Source: Sphingomonas sp. J315
GTDB taxonomy: Bacteria > Pseudomonadota > Alphaproteobacteria > Sphingomonadales > Sphingomonadaceae
DNA length: 64,000 bases
NCBI RefSeq assembly: GCF_024666595.1
Contig: NZ_CP088296.1
Coordinates: 1,054,001 to 1,118,000 of the forward strand
Reading direction: 5' to 3'
Position numbers and translations under genes: made by a program. The notes below the pieces were generated by a model. That model ran no database searches, was not told the origin of the DNA, and worked only from the letters and a program-made list of their open reading frames with translations. Shown in pieces: positions 36,864-46,941 of the stretch; the stretch's first letter is position 1, and the number at the start of each line of letters is the position of its first letter.

Positions 36864-37565
36864 TCAGCGCAGGAGATATACGAGTGGGGTCAGCAACACG
36901 CTAGCGCCCTGCACGATCACGGGCAGAAGGCGCCTGCTCGCCGACTCGCCCACGACGATAACATCGTTGGGATAGACTTCGGGATCCTGATAGGCGCCGA
37001 TCCGAATCGCGCGGAGATCGTAAAGCGCGGCCATGCGCTGCTGCCCCACGGTGCGGAAGATTACGACTCGCTTTGCGTCGGCGAACTCGTTCGTCCCCTC
37101 GGCGCGCGCGACCGCACGCAGTAGCGTCGCGCGACCGACCAGCGGGTAGTTACCGGGCCGGCGCACTTCCCCATCAACGGTGACCACCTGGCTCAACATC
37201 TCCTTGATGTTGACGGTTACTTTCGGATCGCGGACCCCCCCCTTGCGCAGCTGCTCGGTAATGACCGCCGTCAGCTCGATCGGGGACTTTCCCGCTGCTT
37301 CGACCACGCCAGCGAGCGGGATCGAGACATAGCCGCCGCTATCGACGCGCACCTCGTCTCGGCTCAAGTCGGGAAGTCCAAATACCTCGATGGAAAGCTG
37401 ATCGGACGGGCCGATGATATAGTCGCGCCGACCGGCCGCCTGATCGTCGCGTCGCGGCGCGGGAAGATCGCTCGCGCCGACGACCCGAACCACCCCGGTA
37501 TCAACTAGCCCCGGGCCGGTCGAGCAGGCACCGAGTAGAAGCAGAGCGCTCACAGCCAAACGCAT
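36864..37565 (-). CDS. Polysaccharide export lipoprotein (Wza/GumB-like)
   Basis: A 233-residue outer-membrane auxiliary protein from ATG 37565 (a farther ATG at 37580 is possible). The signal peptide ends in a lipobox 'LLLGACS' with Cys14. The Poly_export domain reads 'YIIGPSDQLSIEVFGLPDLSRDEVRVDSGGYVSIPLAG', and the following SLBB-type domain 'SQVVTVDGEVRRPGNYPLVGRATLLRAVARAEG'. It forms the export channel. It lacks the long C-terminus of E. coli Wza and is nearer GumB in size. The kinase/co-polymerase follows after 28 bp. Confidence 0.92.
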   Translation of the reverse strand: MRLAVSALLLLGACSTGPGLVDTGVVRVVGASDLPAPRRDDQAAGRRDYIIGPSDQLSIEVFGLPDLSRDEVRVDSGGYVSIPLAGVVEAAGKSPIELTAVITEQLRKGGVRDPKVTVNIKEMLSQVVTVDGEVRRPGNYPLVGRATLLRAVARAEGTNEFADAKRVVIFRTVGQQRMAALYDLRAIRIGAYQDPEVYPNDVIVVGESASRRLLPVIVQGASVLLTPLVYLLR

Positions 37566-37625
37566 CAAAACTGGCCCCAATTCACAAAGTTAAGAATACA
37601 ACCGTCTCGCATCGAGGCCAGCTCG

Positions 37626-39053
37626 TCACGAGCGCTCTAGTTCAATTACCGGCGGCGGTAAAGTGCGCCCCGCCACCCTTGCGGCGCGTTTCGGCACGCT
37701 CGGAATTCCCCAGGGAACCGCCAACGCAACAGCCAAGGCGGCCAGAGCCGCCAGGGCAGGCGTGCGTAACGGATAATCGACCAGGCTGGCAGCAAACAGG
37801 ATGGCGACAATCGAAAGTCCAGCCAGCGCGGCGGCGCGCCTGCGGCTTCCGGCTGCGCCCCGTACGCTGTACATCACGCGAATCGCGAGCCAGGACAGAA
37901 ACCCGGCCAGAATCGCGATTGCGGGCAGCCCGCCGGTGATCACGAGCTCGATCAGGTCATTATGCGCGTTGTTGAGATAGGTGGGGCGGAGCATGACCAG
38001 CGGCTCGTGCACGCGGAACACCAGGTCGAATGTTCCGAACCCGGTTCCGAGCGGATAGACCTGCTTGAGCAGCTCGACCAGATGCGGATAGGCCATCGCG
38101 CGCACATTCGCCGCGTCGCCGCCGAACAGCCTGCGGACCGCCGCCGTGTCCGAAATCAGATAGGCCGCGAGCGCAAGCGCAAGAATTGCAACCGATGCGA
38201 TCGCGAGATGTCGGCCGCTCCATACCCGCTTTTTCCCGGCATCGGGACGGCCACAGGCAAAGACAAGCAGTGCGCCCGCCAGGCCCAGCGGCGCGAGCAA
38301 CAGCGCGGCACGCGAACCGATGACCCCGATATTGGCGATCAGCAGCAGCATCCCTGCCGCCGCGACCGTATAAAGAGCGCGACGGCTGGGAGCGCGCTCC
38401 CAAGTCGCGGCGAGTAGCGCCACGACCGGCATCAAAGAGACCATGAACGCACCCTGATGGTTGCGGTTGGCGAAGAACCCCGACGCCGAAGTCTCGCTGA
38501 CCACGCGATAGAGATAAAAGGCGCTCTTGTCCCCGCCGAGCAGCTGCGCCAGCCCGACCAAGACCGAAAGCAACGCGATCCCCAGAAGGTAGGGGAGCGT
38601 CGCGATCACTCGTTCGCCGGGCAACGAAGCCGACAGCACCAGAACCGAAGCGGGCACCGCAAGCCATGCAAGCGAAGAAAGGGTTAGATCGGGCGCGACG
38701 CTGATCGGGCGAGCACCCAATGGCAGCCCCGCAGCCTCGATGATCCGCACGAACGGCTCGCGACCCGGGACGGCGGTCCAGATCCCGGCGGGAAACGGAA
38801 TTACCTGGGTAATCATCAGCATGGCCAGCGCCAGCAGCAACAGCATCGGCGCGCGGAACTCGCGCCAGCGCACCGGGCCGGGCACGAGCAGGCCGATCGT
38901 CGCGAACAGTATCGCAAGGGGTTGAACGACCGGTGCGCCGAACGCATCTCCGCGCGACGATCCGCCCATAACGGCTGCCAGCCCAATCAGCGCGATCAAC
39001 AGGGAGAAGCGCAAGTGCTGGGGCCAGCTGCGCAGCATCGTCACCGGCTCCAT
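37626..39053 (-). CDS. O-antigen ligase/polymerase-like membrane protein
   Basis: A 475-residue protein with ten to twelve membrane helices. The Wzy_C/O-antigen ligase signature appears as 'SASGFFANRNHQGAFMVSLMPVVALLA' and the large periplasmic loop with 'PLGTGFGTFDLVFRVHEP' and 'YLNNAHNDLIELVITGGLPAIAIL' (the H-D/E pattern before the next helix). It may ligate finished glycan to an acceptor or help polymerise it. Since a separate Wzy-like gene exists at 27159, the precise role is open. It lies 60 bp upstream of the Wza-like gene in the same direction. Confidence 0.86.
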   Translation of the reverse strand: MEPVTMLRSWPQHLRFSLLIALIGLAAVMGGSSRGDAFGAPVVQPLAILFATIGLLVPGPVRWREFRAPMLLLLALAMLMITQVIPFPAGIWTAVPGREPFVRIIEAAGLPLGARPISVAPDLTLSSLAWLAVPASVLVLSASLPGERVIATLPYLLGIALLSVLVGLAQLLGGDKSAFYLYRVVSETSASGFFANRNHQGAFMVSLMPVVALLAATWERAPSRRALYTVAAAGMLLLIANIGVIGSRAALLLAPLGLAGALLVFACGRPDAGKKRVWSGRHLAIASVAILALALAAYLISDTAAVRRLFGGDAANVRAMAYPHLVELLKQVYPLGTGFGTFDLVFRVHEPLVMLRPTYLNNAHNDLIELVITGGLPAIAILAGFLSWLAIRVMYSVRGAAGSRRRAAALAGLSIVAILFAASLVDYPLRTPALAALAALAVALAVPWGIPSVPKRAARVAGRTLPPPVIELERS

Positions 39054-39096
39054 GCGCGCCGCTCCTGTCCATCGGCGCTCGGCGCGACCGCCCCCC

Positions 39097-40330
39097 TCAT
39101 TTCACGCGCTCCACGTTGATCGAGTCGATCCACGGCATCGATTCCTGCGATGGTGCACGCGAGGAAGCATTGACGATCAGCCACGCCCAGTCGCAACCGG
39201 CGGGTACGGCGAAGGCCGCCGGCGCCGAGCGCACGGTGGCTTCCCCGCGCGGCACGCGAACGACCACCCGATCGCGGCCCGGCTCGACCTTGTTGCATAC
39301 GATCCGCACCTCGACATCGGGCGCGGTCGCGCCGAACCCTCCCGATTCGAGCGACAGCCGATACCGGCCGCCGCCCATCTTCAGGATCTGGCGAGCCACC
39401 TCGCCCGACCGGCCGCCATAGGCGGTGAGCGCGAGCGCGCGTCCGCCCTTGTCGTCCGGGCGGGCGACGACCGCGCTGCCGAGATCGATGTCGCCGACCA
39501 GCGCCCATTCGAAGACCGGCAAACGGCTTTCGCGCTCGAACCCGCCGTCCCGCAGGATCGAAGGCTTCAAGCCGGCCTGGTGATATGCCGAACTATAGAC
39601 CCGCCAACCAAGGTCGATCGGCGCTTCCGACTTTGTCCGGAACGCCTCGCCATTCAGTCGGTTGAGGAACAGCTCGACCATCGGCCGATCCTCCTGCTTG
39701 CGCACGTCGAGCAGGCCATCGGCGATTTCGACTGCGGCCATTGGATCGCCGTCCGAAATGAGTTCAATCAGATAGTCGCGCCACCAATATTCGGGCTTCG
39801 TCACCATCAACTCGCAGAATCGCCACGCGCACTTCCGGATCGGCTGCGGCCGAGACCAGAATCGGGAAAAGCAGGGTGCGCGTCGTCCTGCTAGACCGCA
39901 TGGCGAGGTTGTAGTGATGGAGCGTGCCGCGCAGATTGCCGGTGCGGCTGTTATATTCGAGCAGCCACAACTGGGTCAGGATGTCGCGGCGCGATATCCG
40001 TTCGGCCTGCCGCATGATCCGAAGCGCCCCCGCGGGATCGCCGGCAAGCTCGCGCTCGAACCCAAGCACGCGCAGGGCGGCGACATTGACGGGGCTGCGT
40101 AAGAAGGCTTCGCGCGCATCGTCGCGCGCCTTCATCCGCTGCTTCGCGTCCAGTCGAGTCGTCATCGCCATGGCCGCGACCGTCGCGCGCGACTGCGCGT
40201 CATAAGGAGAGACCTTTAGAGCGGCTTCTGGCGAGCGCTCGCGCAGGAAGTCGGTCACCGTTACCCGCGCCACGAATACCGTGAGCAACAGGCCGACGAT
40301 CGCGACGATCAAACGGGTACGAAATTGCAT
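39097..40330 (-). pseudogene. TPR-like membrane-anchored protein, one frameshift
   Basis: From ATG 40330, 'MQFRTRLIVAIVGLLLTVFVARVTVTDFL' is an N-terminal membrane anchor. Helical repeats of TPR type follow ('VNVAALRVLGFERELAGDPAGALRIMRQAERI', 'WLLEYNSRTGNLRGTLHHYNLAM'). The first frame ends at 39764. The continuation 'MVTKPEYWWRDYLIELISDGDPMAAVEIADGLL' lies in another frame from about 39810 and ends with a Gly-rich beta-domain at 39097. One base restores about 410 residues. Such proteins often open sphingomonad exopolysaccharide loci, but the function is unknown. It is the first gene of the minus-strand locus. Confidence 0.7.
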
Positions 40331-40557
40331 CGCGGCGTCAGCGGCTCGGACGTCGGACGCAATCGGTATCGACAGCCATGCCACACGCCCCTTCACGTCG
40401 GTTCAAATCACTGACCGCACACCGAAACCGGCTGCCGTTCGCTGTGACCCTCTATGCCACGAAGCGATCTGGTTGCAAGGTGCCGGGTGACGTAAGGCCG
40501 TGGCTGCGAGCGGGGCGATCGCGGCATCGCGATTCGGGCGCGGGTTGAAATCCGACA

Positions 40558-42666
40558 TTGCGGGGGGACGGGTTGAGCTTCGGGTCACAGGAGGAAGGAC
40601 TTGCCTATCGGCCCGAGATCGACGGGCTGCGCGCGCTCGCCGTCCTGGGCGTGATGCTGTTCCACGGCAAGCTCGCCGGCGCGGAGGGCGGGTTCACCGG
40701 GGTCGATGTCTTTCTCGTCATCTCCGGTTATCTCATCACGGGCATCATCCTTCGAGATATGATGTCAGGCCGGTTTCGGTTTCGGGACTTCCTTCTGCGC
40801 CGCGCCCGCCGCATCTTTCCGGCACTCTTCACTGTGATTTTGGCAACCGCTCTGGCCGGCCTGCTGCTACCCACCGCAGAGCAGCTCGAGTCGCTCGGCC
40901 GGAGCGGGGTTGCCGCGCTCCTATTCCTCGCCAATGTCCATTTCTGGCGGGAGGGTCAGGGCTATTTCGACGATGCGGCGGAACTCAACCCGCTAATGCA
41001 CCTGTGGAGCCTGTCTCTGGAGGAGCAGTTCTACCTGGTCCTGCCCCCCGCGCTGCTGCTCCTGCTCCTCCCGCGTTTTCGGCGCTATGCTACCCCGCTT
41101 TTGCTCGCCGCCGCGCTCGTCTCTTTCGCGCTCGCCGAACTTCTGTCCACCCGCATGCCCGCAGCAGCCTATTATCTGCTCCCGACCCGGGCGTCGGAGT
41201 TCCTCGCCGGATCGCTGCTCGCGATGGCGCCATCGGCAAAGGGCGCGGTCGAGACTCGACTTCATAAACTGCCCTTGGCCAGCATTGGAGTGGCGATGCT
41301 GCTGGCCCCCTATTTCCTGCTCGATGCGGACACGCCGTTCCCCGGGGTGGCCACGCTGCCCACCGTGATCGGGACGCTACTCGTACTGCGCTATGCGAAC
41401 CCCGTCAGCGGAGTCGGGAGGCTGCTGGCTTCCCCACCCCTGGTCGCGCTCGGGCTTGTGTCCTACAGCACCTTCCTCTGGCACCAGCCGGTTCTTGCAT
41501 TCGGTCGCGTGCTTCCCATGAATGCGCTAGGACCATTGGCGACATGCGCGCTGCTTCTGCTCGCAATCGCCCTCGGTGCGCTGACGTGGCGGATCGTCGA
41601 ACAGCCGCTGCGTCGACCGGGGCGCGTGGGAACCAGGAGCTTCGTGATTGGATGCGGCCTGTTCTGGGCCGCCTGCGTCGCGCTGAGCGGATGGTTCGTC
41701 CTCGCAAATGGCGTTCCCGCGCGTCTCGGCGCGACGGCGCTGCGGCTCGGCGCCACGGCGCAGCAGGCCCGTGTCGCACAGAGTGCCTGCTACGTCGGCT
41801 TGCCTCCGGCGCGGAGTGTGGAACAGGCTTGCCGGACCGAACCCGCGGCCGCAGACGGCCCAAATGTAGCGATCATCGGCGACTCCCACGCCGCCGCGAT
41901 CGCCCCGGCGATCGTCGATGCGGCGCGGCGCAACGGTGCAGGCACGCTCCTTCTCGCCAACTCCAGTTGCCCGCCGATCCGGGCATTTCGGCCGTTCCAG
42001 CCCGATCAGACACCCTGCCCCACGATGCTTCGATCTGCGTTCGCGCGAATCGCGGACGAAGCGTCGATCCGCACGGTCGTCCTAGCCGCGCGCTGGACGC
42101 TCTATTTCGAGCGCAGTTATCCCGACAACGGTGAGGGTGGGATGGAGACGGGCACACCGCTCCCTCCCGCTTCCGACGCCGATCTGGAGGCACTGGCCGC
42201 GTCGATCCGCGATACAGTGCGCTGGCTGATCAAACGGGGAAAGCGGGTGGTGATCGTCTATCCCGTTCCAGAGGCGGGATGGGATGTGCCACGATGGATG
42301 GCCAAGGCCCATCGGTATGGCGTCGGCGATCCCCAGCGGCTGTCGGTCTCGACCGCTTGGGTCGAGAACCGTTCGAGAGCGGCTCGACGGGCGCTCGATT
42401 CGCTGCCTGATCACCCGCGGCTGTTCAGGGTCGATCCCGCCAAGGGTCTGTGCGATCCCCAATCGGGTCGCTGCGCTCTCGTCCTCGATGGCGTCCCGCT
42501 TTATTTCGACGATGACCACCTGAGCGCGACGGGCGCGCGGGCAGCACTGTCGGCGGCTGCACCGGCGCTGGACTCCGCCATCGGGGATTCGGTTGCCAAG
42601 TGCGCGGACAGACAGCAAGAGCGCGGTGTGCGCAGCGCGGGGCGCGATCAAGTATGTCGGAACTGA
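40558..42666 (+). CDS. OafA/YrhL-type acyltransferase with SGNH domain
   Basis: A 702-residue protein. The N-terminal acyltransferase-3 domain (about ten helices) opens 'YRPEIDGLRALAVLGVMLFHGKL' with the catalytic-type His, then 'GVDVFLVISGYLITGIIL' and 'LMHLWSLSLEEQFYLVLPP'. The C-terminal periplasmic SGNH domain has 'AIIGDSHAAAIAPAI' (Ser) and 'DDDHLSATGARAA' (Asp-x-x-His). It O-acetylates surface glycans, moving acetyl groups across the membrane. The start is a TTG (40558 or 40573), preceded by a G-rich stretch. It is divergent from the polysaccharide locus and probably decorates its product. Confidence 0.88.
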   Translation: MRGDGLSFGSQEEGLAYRPEIDGLRALAVLGVMLFHGKLAGAEGGFTGVDVFLVISGYLITGIILRDMMSGRFRFRDFLLRRARRIFPALFTVILATALAGLLLPTAEQLESLGRSGVAALLFLANVHFWREGQGYFDDAAELNPLMHLWSLSLEEQFYLVLPPALLLLLLPRFRRYATPLLLAAALVSFALAELLSTRMPAAAYYLLPTRASEFLAGSLLAMAPSAKGAVETRLHKLPLASIGVAMLLAPYFLLDADTPFPGVATLPTVIGTLLVLRYANPVSGVGRLLASPPLVALGLVSYSTFLWHQPVLAFGRVLPMNALGPLATCALLLLAIALGALTWRIVEQPLRRPGRVGTRSFVIGCGLFWAACVALSGWFVLANGVPARLGATALRLGATAQQARVAQSACYVGLPPARSVEQACRTEPAAADGPNVAIIGDSHAAAIAPAIVDAARRNGAGTLLLANSSCPPIRAFRPFQPDQTPCPTMLRSAFARIADEASIRTVVLAARWTLYFERSYPDNGEGGMETGTPLPPASDADLEALAASIRDTVRWLIKRGKRVVIVYPVPEAGWDVPRWMAKAHRYGVGDPQRLSVSTAWVENRSRAARRALDSLPDHPRLFRVDPAKGLCDPQSGRCALVLDGVPLYFDDDHLSATGARAALSAAAPALDSAIGDSVAKCADRQQERGVRSAGRDQVCRN

Positions 42667-42689
42667 TCCAAGGCCGACACGGGGGAACA

Positions 42690-44225
42690 ATGCAGCCTGA
42701 CTATGATTTGGTCGTTGCCGGTGGCGGCATCAACGGCGTTGCGATCGCGCGCGATGCGGCCGGGCGCGGGGCGCGGGTGCTGCTGGTCGAACAGGACGAC
42801 CTTGCGGCGCACACCTCGTCGGCCAGCACTAAGCTGATTCATGGCGGGCTTCGCTATCTCGAACATTATCAGTTCAGGCTGGTGGCGGAGGCACTGGCGG
42901 AGCGCGAGCGGCTGATGGGCGCGGCGCCCCACCTGATCCGCCCGCTGCGCTTTGCGCTGCCGCACGACCGCGCGATGCGGCCGGGCTGGATGATGCGGAT
43001 CGGCCTCTTCCTCTACGACAGGCTCGGTGGACGCTCGAGCCTTCCCCGCTCGCGGGCGATCCCGTTTCGCGACACCCCCTATGGCACGCCGCTGAAGGCG
43101 GACGCCGCGCGTGGCTATCTCTATTCCGATTGCTGGGGAGACGATAGCCGCCTCACCCTCAGCTGCGCGCTCGATGCAGCGGCGCACGGCGCCCGAATCC
43201 GGGCGCGCACCCGACTGCGACAGGCACGCCGCATCGACGGTTACTGGCAGGTCGCGCTGGAGCGCAAGGACGGCGACACGGAGACGGTCACCGCGCGCTC
43301 ACTCGTCAACGCGACGGGCGCCTGGGCCCAGCGTTTCCTGACCGAGCAGGCGGGCCTCGCTCCATCCGGCCGACTCCGGCTGGTCAAGGGAAGTCATATC
43401 GTGACGCCGCGCCTGTTCGACGGCGATCATGCTTATATGCTGCAGAACACCGATCGGCGGATCGTCTTCGTTATTCCATACGAGAGCCGCTTCACCTTGG
43501 TCGGCACGACGGACATCCCAGTGGACGGACCGATCGGCAAGGTCGCGATCGACGCCGGCGAGATCGACTATCTGTGCAGCTCGGTGAACCGCTGGTTCAA
43601 CGCTCAAATCGGGCCGACGGACGTGGTCTCTGCTTATTCGGGGGTGCGCCCGCTCTATGACAACAATGCCGCCAGCCCGTCCGAGGTGAGCCGCGACTAT
43701 GTCCTCGCGCTCGATACCGAGGCGGGCGCGCCGATCCTCTCCGTGTTCGGTGGCAAGATCACGACCCATCGCGCGCTGGCGGAGCATGCCATGGACAAGC
43801 TGTCGACGGCACTGCCGGACCTCGGCCCGGCCTGGACCGGCACCGCCATCCTTCCCGGCGGCGACCTCGGCTCCGAAGGGCTGGACGGACTGATGCGCGC
43901 GCTAGGCGAGACAGCGCCATTTCTCGACCCCTTCACCGTTCGACGCCTTGCCGAAAGCTATGGCACCATTGCGTTCGACATCGTCGGTAACGCACGAACG
44001 CTCACCGACCTTGGTGCCGCATTCGGCGCGGGCCTGACCGAGGCCGAGCTGAACCACCTGGTTGCCAACGAATGGGCATTGACTGCGGAGGACATCCTGT
44101 GGCGCCGATCCAAGCTCGGCCTGCATCTGACCGGCTCGGAGGTCGAAGCAGTCAGCGAATGGGTCGCGGCCCGGGTAAGGCCGCACGACGTCGCGCCTGC
44201 GCAGCCCAGCCTCTCGGCCCCCTAG
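42690..44225 (+). CDS. glpD: Aerobic glycerol-3-phosphate dehydrogenase
   Basis: A 511-residue FAD enzyme from ATG 42690 with a 'gggggaaca' site (the frame runs back to 42600). The FAD fold reads 'DLVVAGGGINGVAIARDAAGRGARVLLVEQDDLA', followed by 'SSASTKLIHGGLRYLEHYQFRLV' and 'SALIHG'-type substrate contacts, 'LVNATGAWAQRF', 'GSHIVTPRLF' and the C-terminal DAO_C domain ending near 'TAEDILWRRSKLGLHLT'. It oxidises glycerol-3-phosphate to DHAP at the inner membrane and passes electrons to quinone. No glpK or glpR is seen nearby. The acyltransferase stop is 23 bp upstream. Confidence 0.93.
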   Translation: MQPDYDLVVAGGGINGVAIARDAAGRGARVLLVEQDDLAAHTSSASTKLIHGGLRYLEHYQFRLVAEALAERERLMGAAPHLIRPLRFALPHDRAMRPGWMMRIGLFLYDRLGGRSSLPRSRAIPFRDTPYGTPLKADAARGYLYSDCWGDDSRLTLSCALDAAAHGARIRARTRLRQARRIDGYWQVALERKDGDTETVTARSLVNATGAWAQRFLTEQAGLAPSGRLRLVKGSHIVTPRLFDGDHAYMLQNTDRRIVFVIPYESRFTLVGTTDIPVDGPIGKVAIDAGEIDYLCSSVNRWFNAQIGPTDVVSAYSGVRPLYDNNAASPSEVSRDYVLALDTEAGAPILSVFGGKITTHRALAEHAMDKLSTALPDLGPAWTGTAILPGGDLGSEGLDGLMRALGETAPFLDPFTVRRLAESYGTIAFDIVGNARTLTDLGAAFGAGLTEAELNHLVANEWALTAEDILWRRSKLGLHLTGSEVEAVSEWVAARVRPHDVAPAQPSLSAP

Positions 44226-44237
44226 AAAAGCCTTCGA

Positions 44238-44855
44238 TCAGCGGCCCCTGGACTCGCCGTCCGGAGCGGGCGGAGCGCCGCCAGTTGCACCGCCCATCTG
44301 CTGCTGCATCATCTGCTGATAGACGCTCATCGGCAGGAATTCGAGCAGCTCGACCTCGAAGATCAGCAGTGAATCGGCCGGGATGATCTCACGCCCGGTG
44401 CGCGGATCGGCCTTGGTTTCGCTGCCATAGCCCAGCTCCGGTTTGATCCAGATGCGGTACTTTCCGCCCTTTTTCATCAGCTTGAGCGCTTCGGTGAAGC
44501 CCGGGATCATGCCAGCGACGGGGAGCGGGGTCGGCTGCTGGCTGGCGTCGAATTCCTCGCCGTTGCGCAGGCTGCCCTTGTAGTTGACCAGCGCGACGTC
44601 GCTGTCGGTCGGGCTGGCGCCGGTGCCCTCGGTGATCGTCTGGATCTGCAGGCCCGACGCGGTCTGCGTCACCCCCGCCTGCGATGCATTGCGGGCAAGG
44701 AAGGTCGCATTGTCGGCGCGCTCGGCGACGACCTTGTCCGTTCCGACCCAGGCAAGCGCCACCGCGCCCGCAATCGCCACGACGATCCCCAGCCAGAGCC
44801 AGACGAGATAGCTGCGCCTGGTCGGCGGAATCGGCACGGCGGTGACGGACGACAT
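44238..44855 (-). CDS. FKBP-type peptidyl-prolyl isomerase, membrane-anchored
   Basis: A 205-residue protein with an N-terminal membrane anchor ('YLVWLWLGIVVAIAGAVALAWVG') and a periplasmic FKBP domain: 'GTGASPTDSDVALVNYKGSLRNGEEFDASQQPTPLPVAGMIPGFTEALKLMKKGGKYRIWIKPELGYG' with the usual substrate-pocket residues (Y, F, D, V, I), and 'IPADSLLIFEVELLEFL'. It ends in a Gln/Met-rich tail. It catalyses prolyl isomerisation and acts as a chaperone. It lies downstream of rpsU on the same strand, separated by a probable terminator, and converges with glpD. Confidence 0.9.
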   Translation of the reverse strand: MSSVTAVPIPPTRRSYLVWLWLGIVVAIAGAVALAWVGTDKVVAERADNATFLARNASQAGVTQTASGLQIQTITEGTGASPTDSDVALVNYKGSLRNGEEFDASQQPTPLPVAGMIPGFTEALKLMKKGGKYRIWIKPELGYGSETKADPRTGREIIPADSLLIFEVELLEFLPMSVYQQMMQQQMGGATGGAPPAPDGESRGR

Positions 44856-44901
44856 GAGTCAGCTATCCTGAAGCGGCCGGCCCGCGGCGCGGCGAAAGGT
44901 C

Positions 44902-44940
44902 ACAAAAGTCGCACTGTCGGCACGCATCGCGCGCCGACAG
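44902..44940 (-). terminator. Probable terminator downstream of rpsU
   Basis: An eight-base inverted repeat (44914-44921 with 44933-44940) lies just past the rpsU stop on its strand and is followed within a few bases by 'cttttgt'. The T run is short, so termination may be partial and allow read-through into the FKBP gene. Confidence 0.5.
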
Positions 44941-44951
44941 CAGATCGGGCC

Positions 44952-45158
44952 TTAACGGGCGCCGTCGCGCTCCATGCGCTTGCGCTCCAGCTTGCGCGCA
45001 CGGCGCACAGCTGCGGCACGCTCACGCGCGCGCTTTTCGCTGGGCTTCTCGTAATGACGGCGCAGCTTCATCTCGCGATAGACGCCCTCACGCTGCAGCT
45101 TCTTCTTGAGCGCCCGCAGCGCCTGGTCGACATTATTGTCGCGAACGATGATTTGCAT
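44952..45158 (-). CDS. rpsU: 30S ribosomal protein S21
   Basis: A 68-residue, very basic protein starting '[43 protein letters not shown]', which is S21 of alphaproteobacteria. It binds the platform of the small subunit and takes part in initiation. The C-terminal extension is rich in Arg/Lys, as usual in this class. It is divergent from the S41 protease gene with 235 bp in between. Confidence 0.96.
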   Translation of the reverse strand: MQIIVRDNNVDQALRALKKKLQREGVYREMKLRRHYEKPSEKRARERAAAVRRARKLERKRMERDGAR

Positions 45159-45393
45159 AAGTCCGTCTCAACTCCAGAATCTTATTCAATAGAACAGGGG
45201 TCGCCGAAGCTCCTGCCCCGGGCGTTGGGACGCGCCCCTAGCAAAGGGCTAATGAAAAGACAAGGCAAAGCGTCGCATTCGACGCCTTTTAGCGACACCG
45301 ATGGATTCTCGGCAGTCGCCTGACCGGGGCAGCCTTCCTATAGCGCATTTATCGCATGACGCAGCTAGGCGCTTACGATAATCTGGAGCCGTC

Positions 45394-46842
45394 ATGCGCC
45401 TGTTTCACTTTCGTTCGCAACGCCTTACGGCGACCGCCGCAACCCTGGCCCTGTTGTCCGCATGCGGCGGCGGCAGTGGGTCGATCAGCACGGGCGGAGG
45501 CGGAACGGGTTCCGCGCCCACCCCGACGCCGTCCGGTACATGCTCGCTGAGTTCACGCCAGTCCTGGGCGGCGCAGCAGCTCAACGAATGGTACCTCTTC
45601 CCCGAGACATTGCCCGCGAGTCTCAGCGCGACGCCCTATACCACGGTGCAGGGCTATATCGACGCGCTGACGGCCACCGCGCGATCCCAGAACAAGGACC
45701 GGTATTTCACCTACATAACGTCGATCGCCGAGGAGAATGCCTATTACAATTCCGGCTCCAACGCCGGTTTCGGCTTTCGCCTGATCCTCGATTCGACGGC
45801 ACGGCGGCTGTTCATCGCCGAAGCGTTCGAGGGCGCGCCAGCGTTTGCGGGCGGCATCGACCGGGGGACTGAAATCACCGCAATCGGTGCGGATACGGGG
45901 TCTTTACGCAATGTCAGCGACATCCTCGCGAGCGAGGGCACAGCCGGACTCAACGCGGCGCTCGATCCGATGACGCGAACGTTCCGATTCTTCACACGTG
46001 GTTCCGCGACGCCGCAGACGGTTACGATCACCAAGGCAGACTATACGCTGACCCCGGTTTCGGCGCGCTATGGTGCCAAGGTCATCGACGATGGCGGCAA
46101 GAAGGTCGGGTACATCAACCTGCGTACCTTCATCAACACCGCCGAATCGCCCCTGCGCGCCGCCTTTGCCAATTTCAGGTCGCAGGGGATCACCGAAGTA
46201 ATCATCGACCTGCGCTACAATGGCGGCGGCCTCGTCTCGATCGCCACGCTGATCAATAATCTGCTGGCGCGCGACAAGACGACCACCCAGGTCGCGAACT
46301 ACACGACATTTCGCGCGTCGAAGGCTTCGAACAATGAAACCGCCTTCTTCAGCCCGCAGCCCGAATCGATCGCACCCACACGGATCGCCTTTATCGGCAC
46401 GAGTGGTAGCGCGTCGGCGAGCGAGCTGGTGATGAACACCTTCATCCCCTATCTGGGCAACCGCGCAGCGCTGGTCGGAACCAACACATATGGCAAGCCT
46501 GTCGGCCAGATCGCAATCGACCGCAGCGCGTGCGACGACCGGCTGCGCGTGGTCGCCTTCGCCACCGAAAACAGCGCGCGCCAGGGTGCATATTATACCG
46601 GCCTCGCCGGGTTCATGGGCGCGACCTGCCAGGCGGGCGACGACATCACCCGACCGCTGGGCGATCCCCAGGAAGCTTCGGTAAAGGCTGCACTCGACTT
46701 CCTCGGCGGACGGGCATGTACCCCGATCGGAGCGGTCGCGACGATGTCGATTGACCGTACGCCGGTTCAGTCGATCCGCTTCGACCTGCTCAGCCCGGAG
46801 CGCCCGAACACGGCCCAGCGCGAGTTGCCCGGATCCTTCTGA
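45394..46842 (+). CDS. S41 family (C-terminal processing-type) peptidase lipoprotein
   Basis: A 482-residue exported protein. The signal ends in a lipobox 'LLSACGG' (Cys24), followed by a Gly/Ser/Pro linker. An N-terminal helical domain and a PDZ-like region ('AFEGAPAFAGGIDRGTEITAIGADTG') come next. The S41 catalytic domain follows: 'VGYINLRTF', 'IIDLRYNGGGL', 'FIGTSGSASASELVMNTF' with Ser339 and 'YGKPVGQ' with Lys368, the Ser-Lys dyad. It likely cleaves envelope proteins in the periplasm. Its substrate is unknown. Complete. Confidence 0.9.
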   Translation: MRLFHFRSQRLTATAATLALLSACGGGSGSISTGGGGTGSAPTPTPSGTCSLSSRQSWAAQQLNEWYLFPETLPASLSATPYTTVQGYIDALTATARSQNKDRYFTYITSIAEENAYYNSGSNAGFGFRLILDSTARRLFIAEAFEGAPAFAGGIDRGTEITAIGADTGSLRNVSDILASEGTAGLNAALDPMTRTFRFFTRGSATPQTVTITKADYTLTPVSARYGAKVIDDGGKKVGYINLRTFINTAESPLRAAFANFRSQGITEVIIDLRYNGGGLVSIATLINNLLARDKTTTQVANYTTFRASKASNNETAFFSPQPESIAPTRIAFIGTSGSASASELVMNTFIPYLGNRAALVGTNTYGKPVGQIAIDRSACDDRLRVVAFATENSARQGAYYTGLAGFMGATCQAGDDITRPLGDPQEASVKAALDFLGGRACTPIGAVATMSIDRTPVQSIRFDLLSPERPNTAQRELPGSF

Positions 46843-46941
46843 CCCTCGCGCGGGGGCGTTTCCGTCGCCCGCGAACCGATCCGCTCTTGTCTGCTACGCG
46901 CAAATTGGGTTCACCATTGTGAGCCTGGGGAGGAACTGCGC

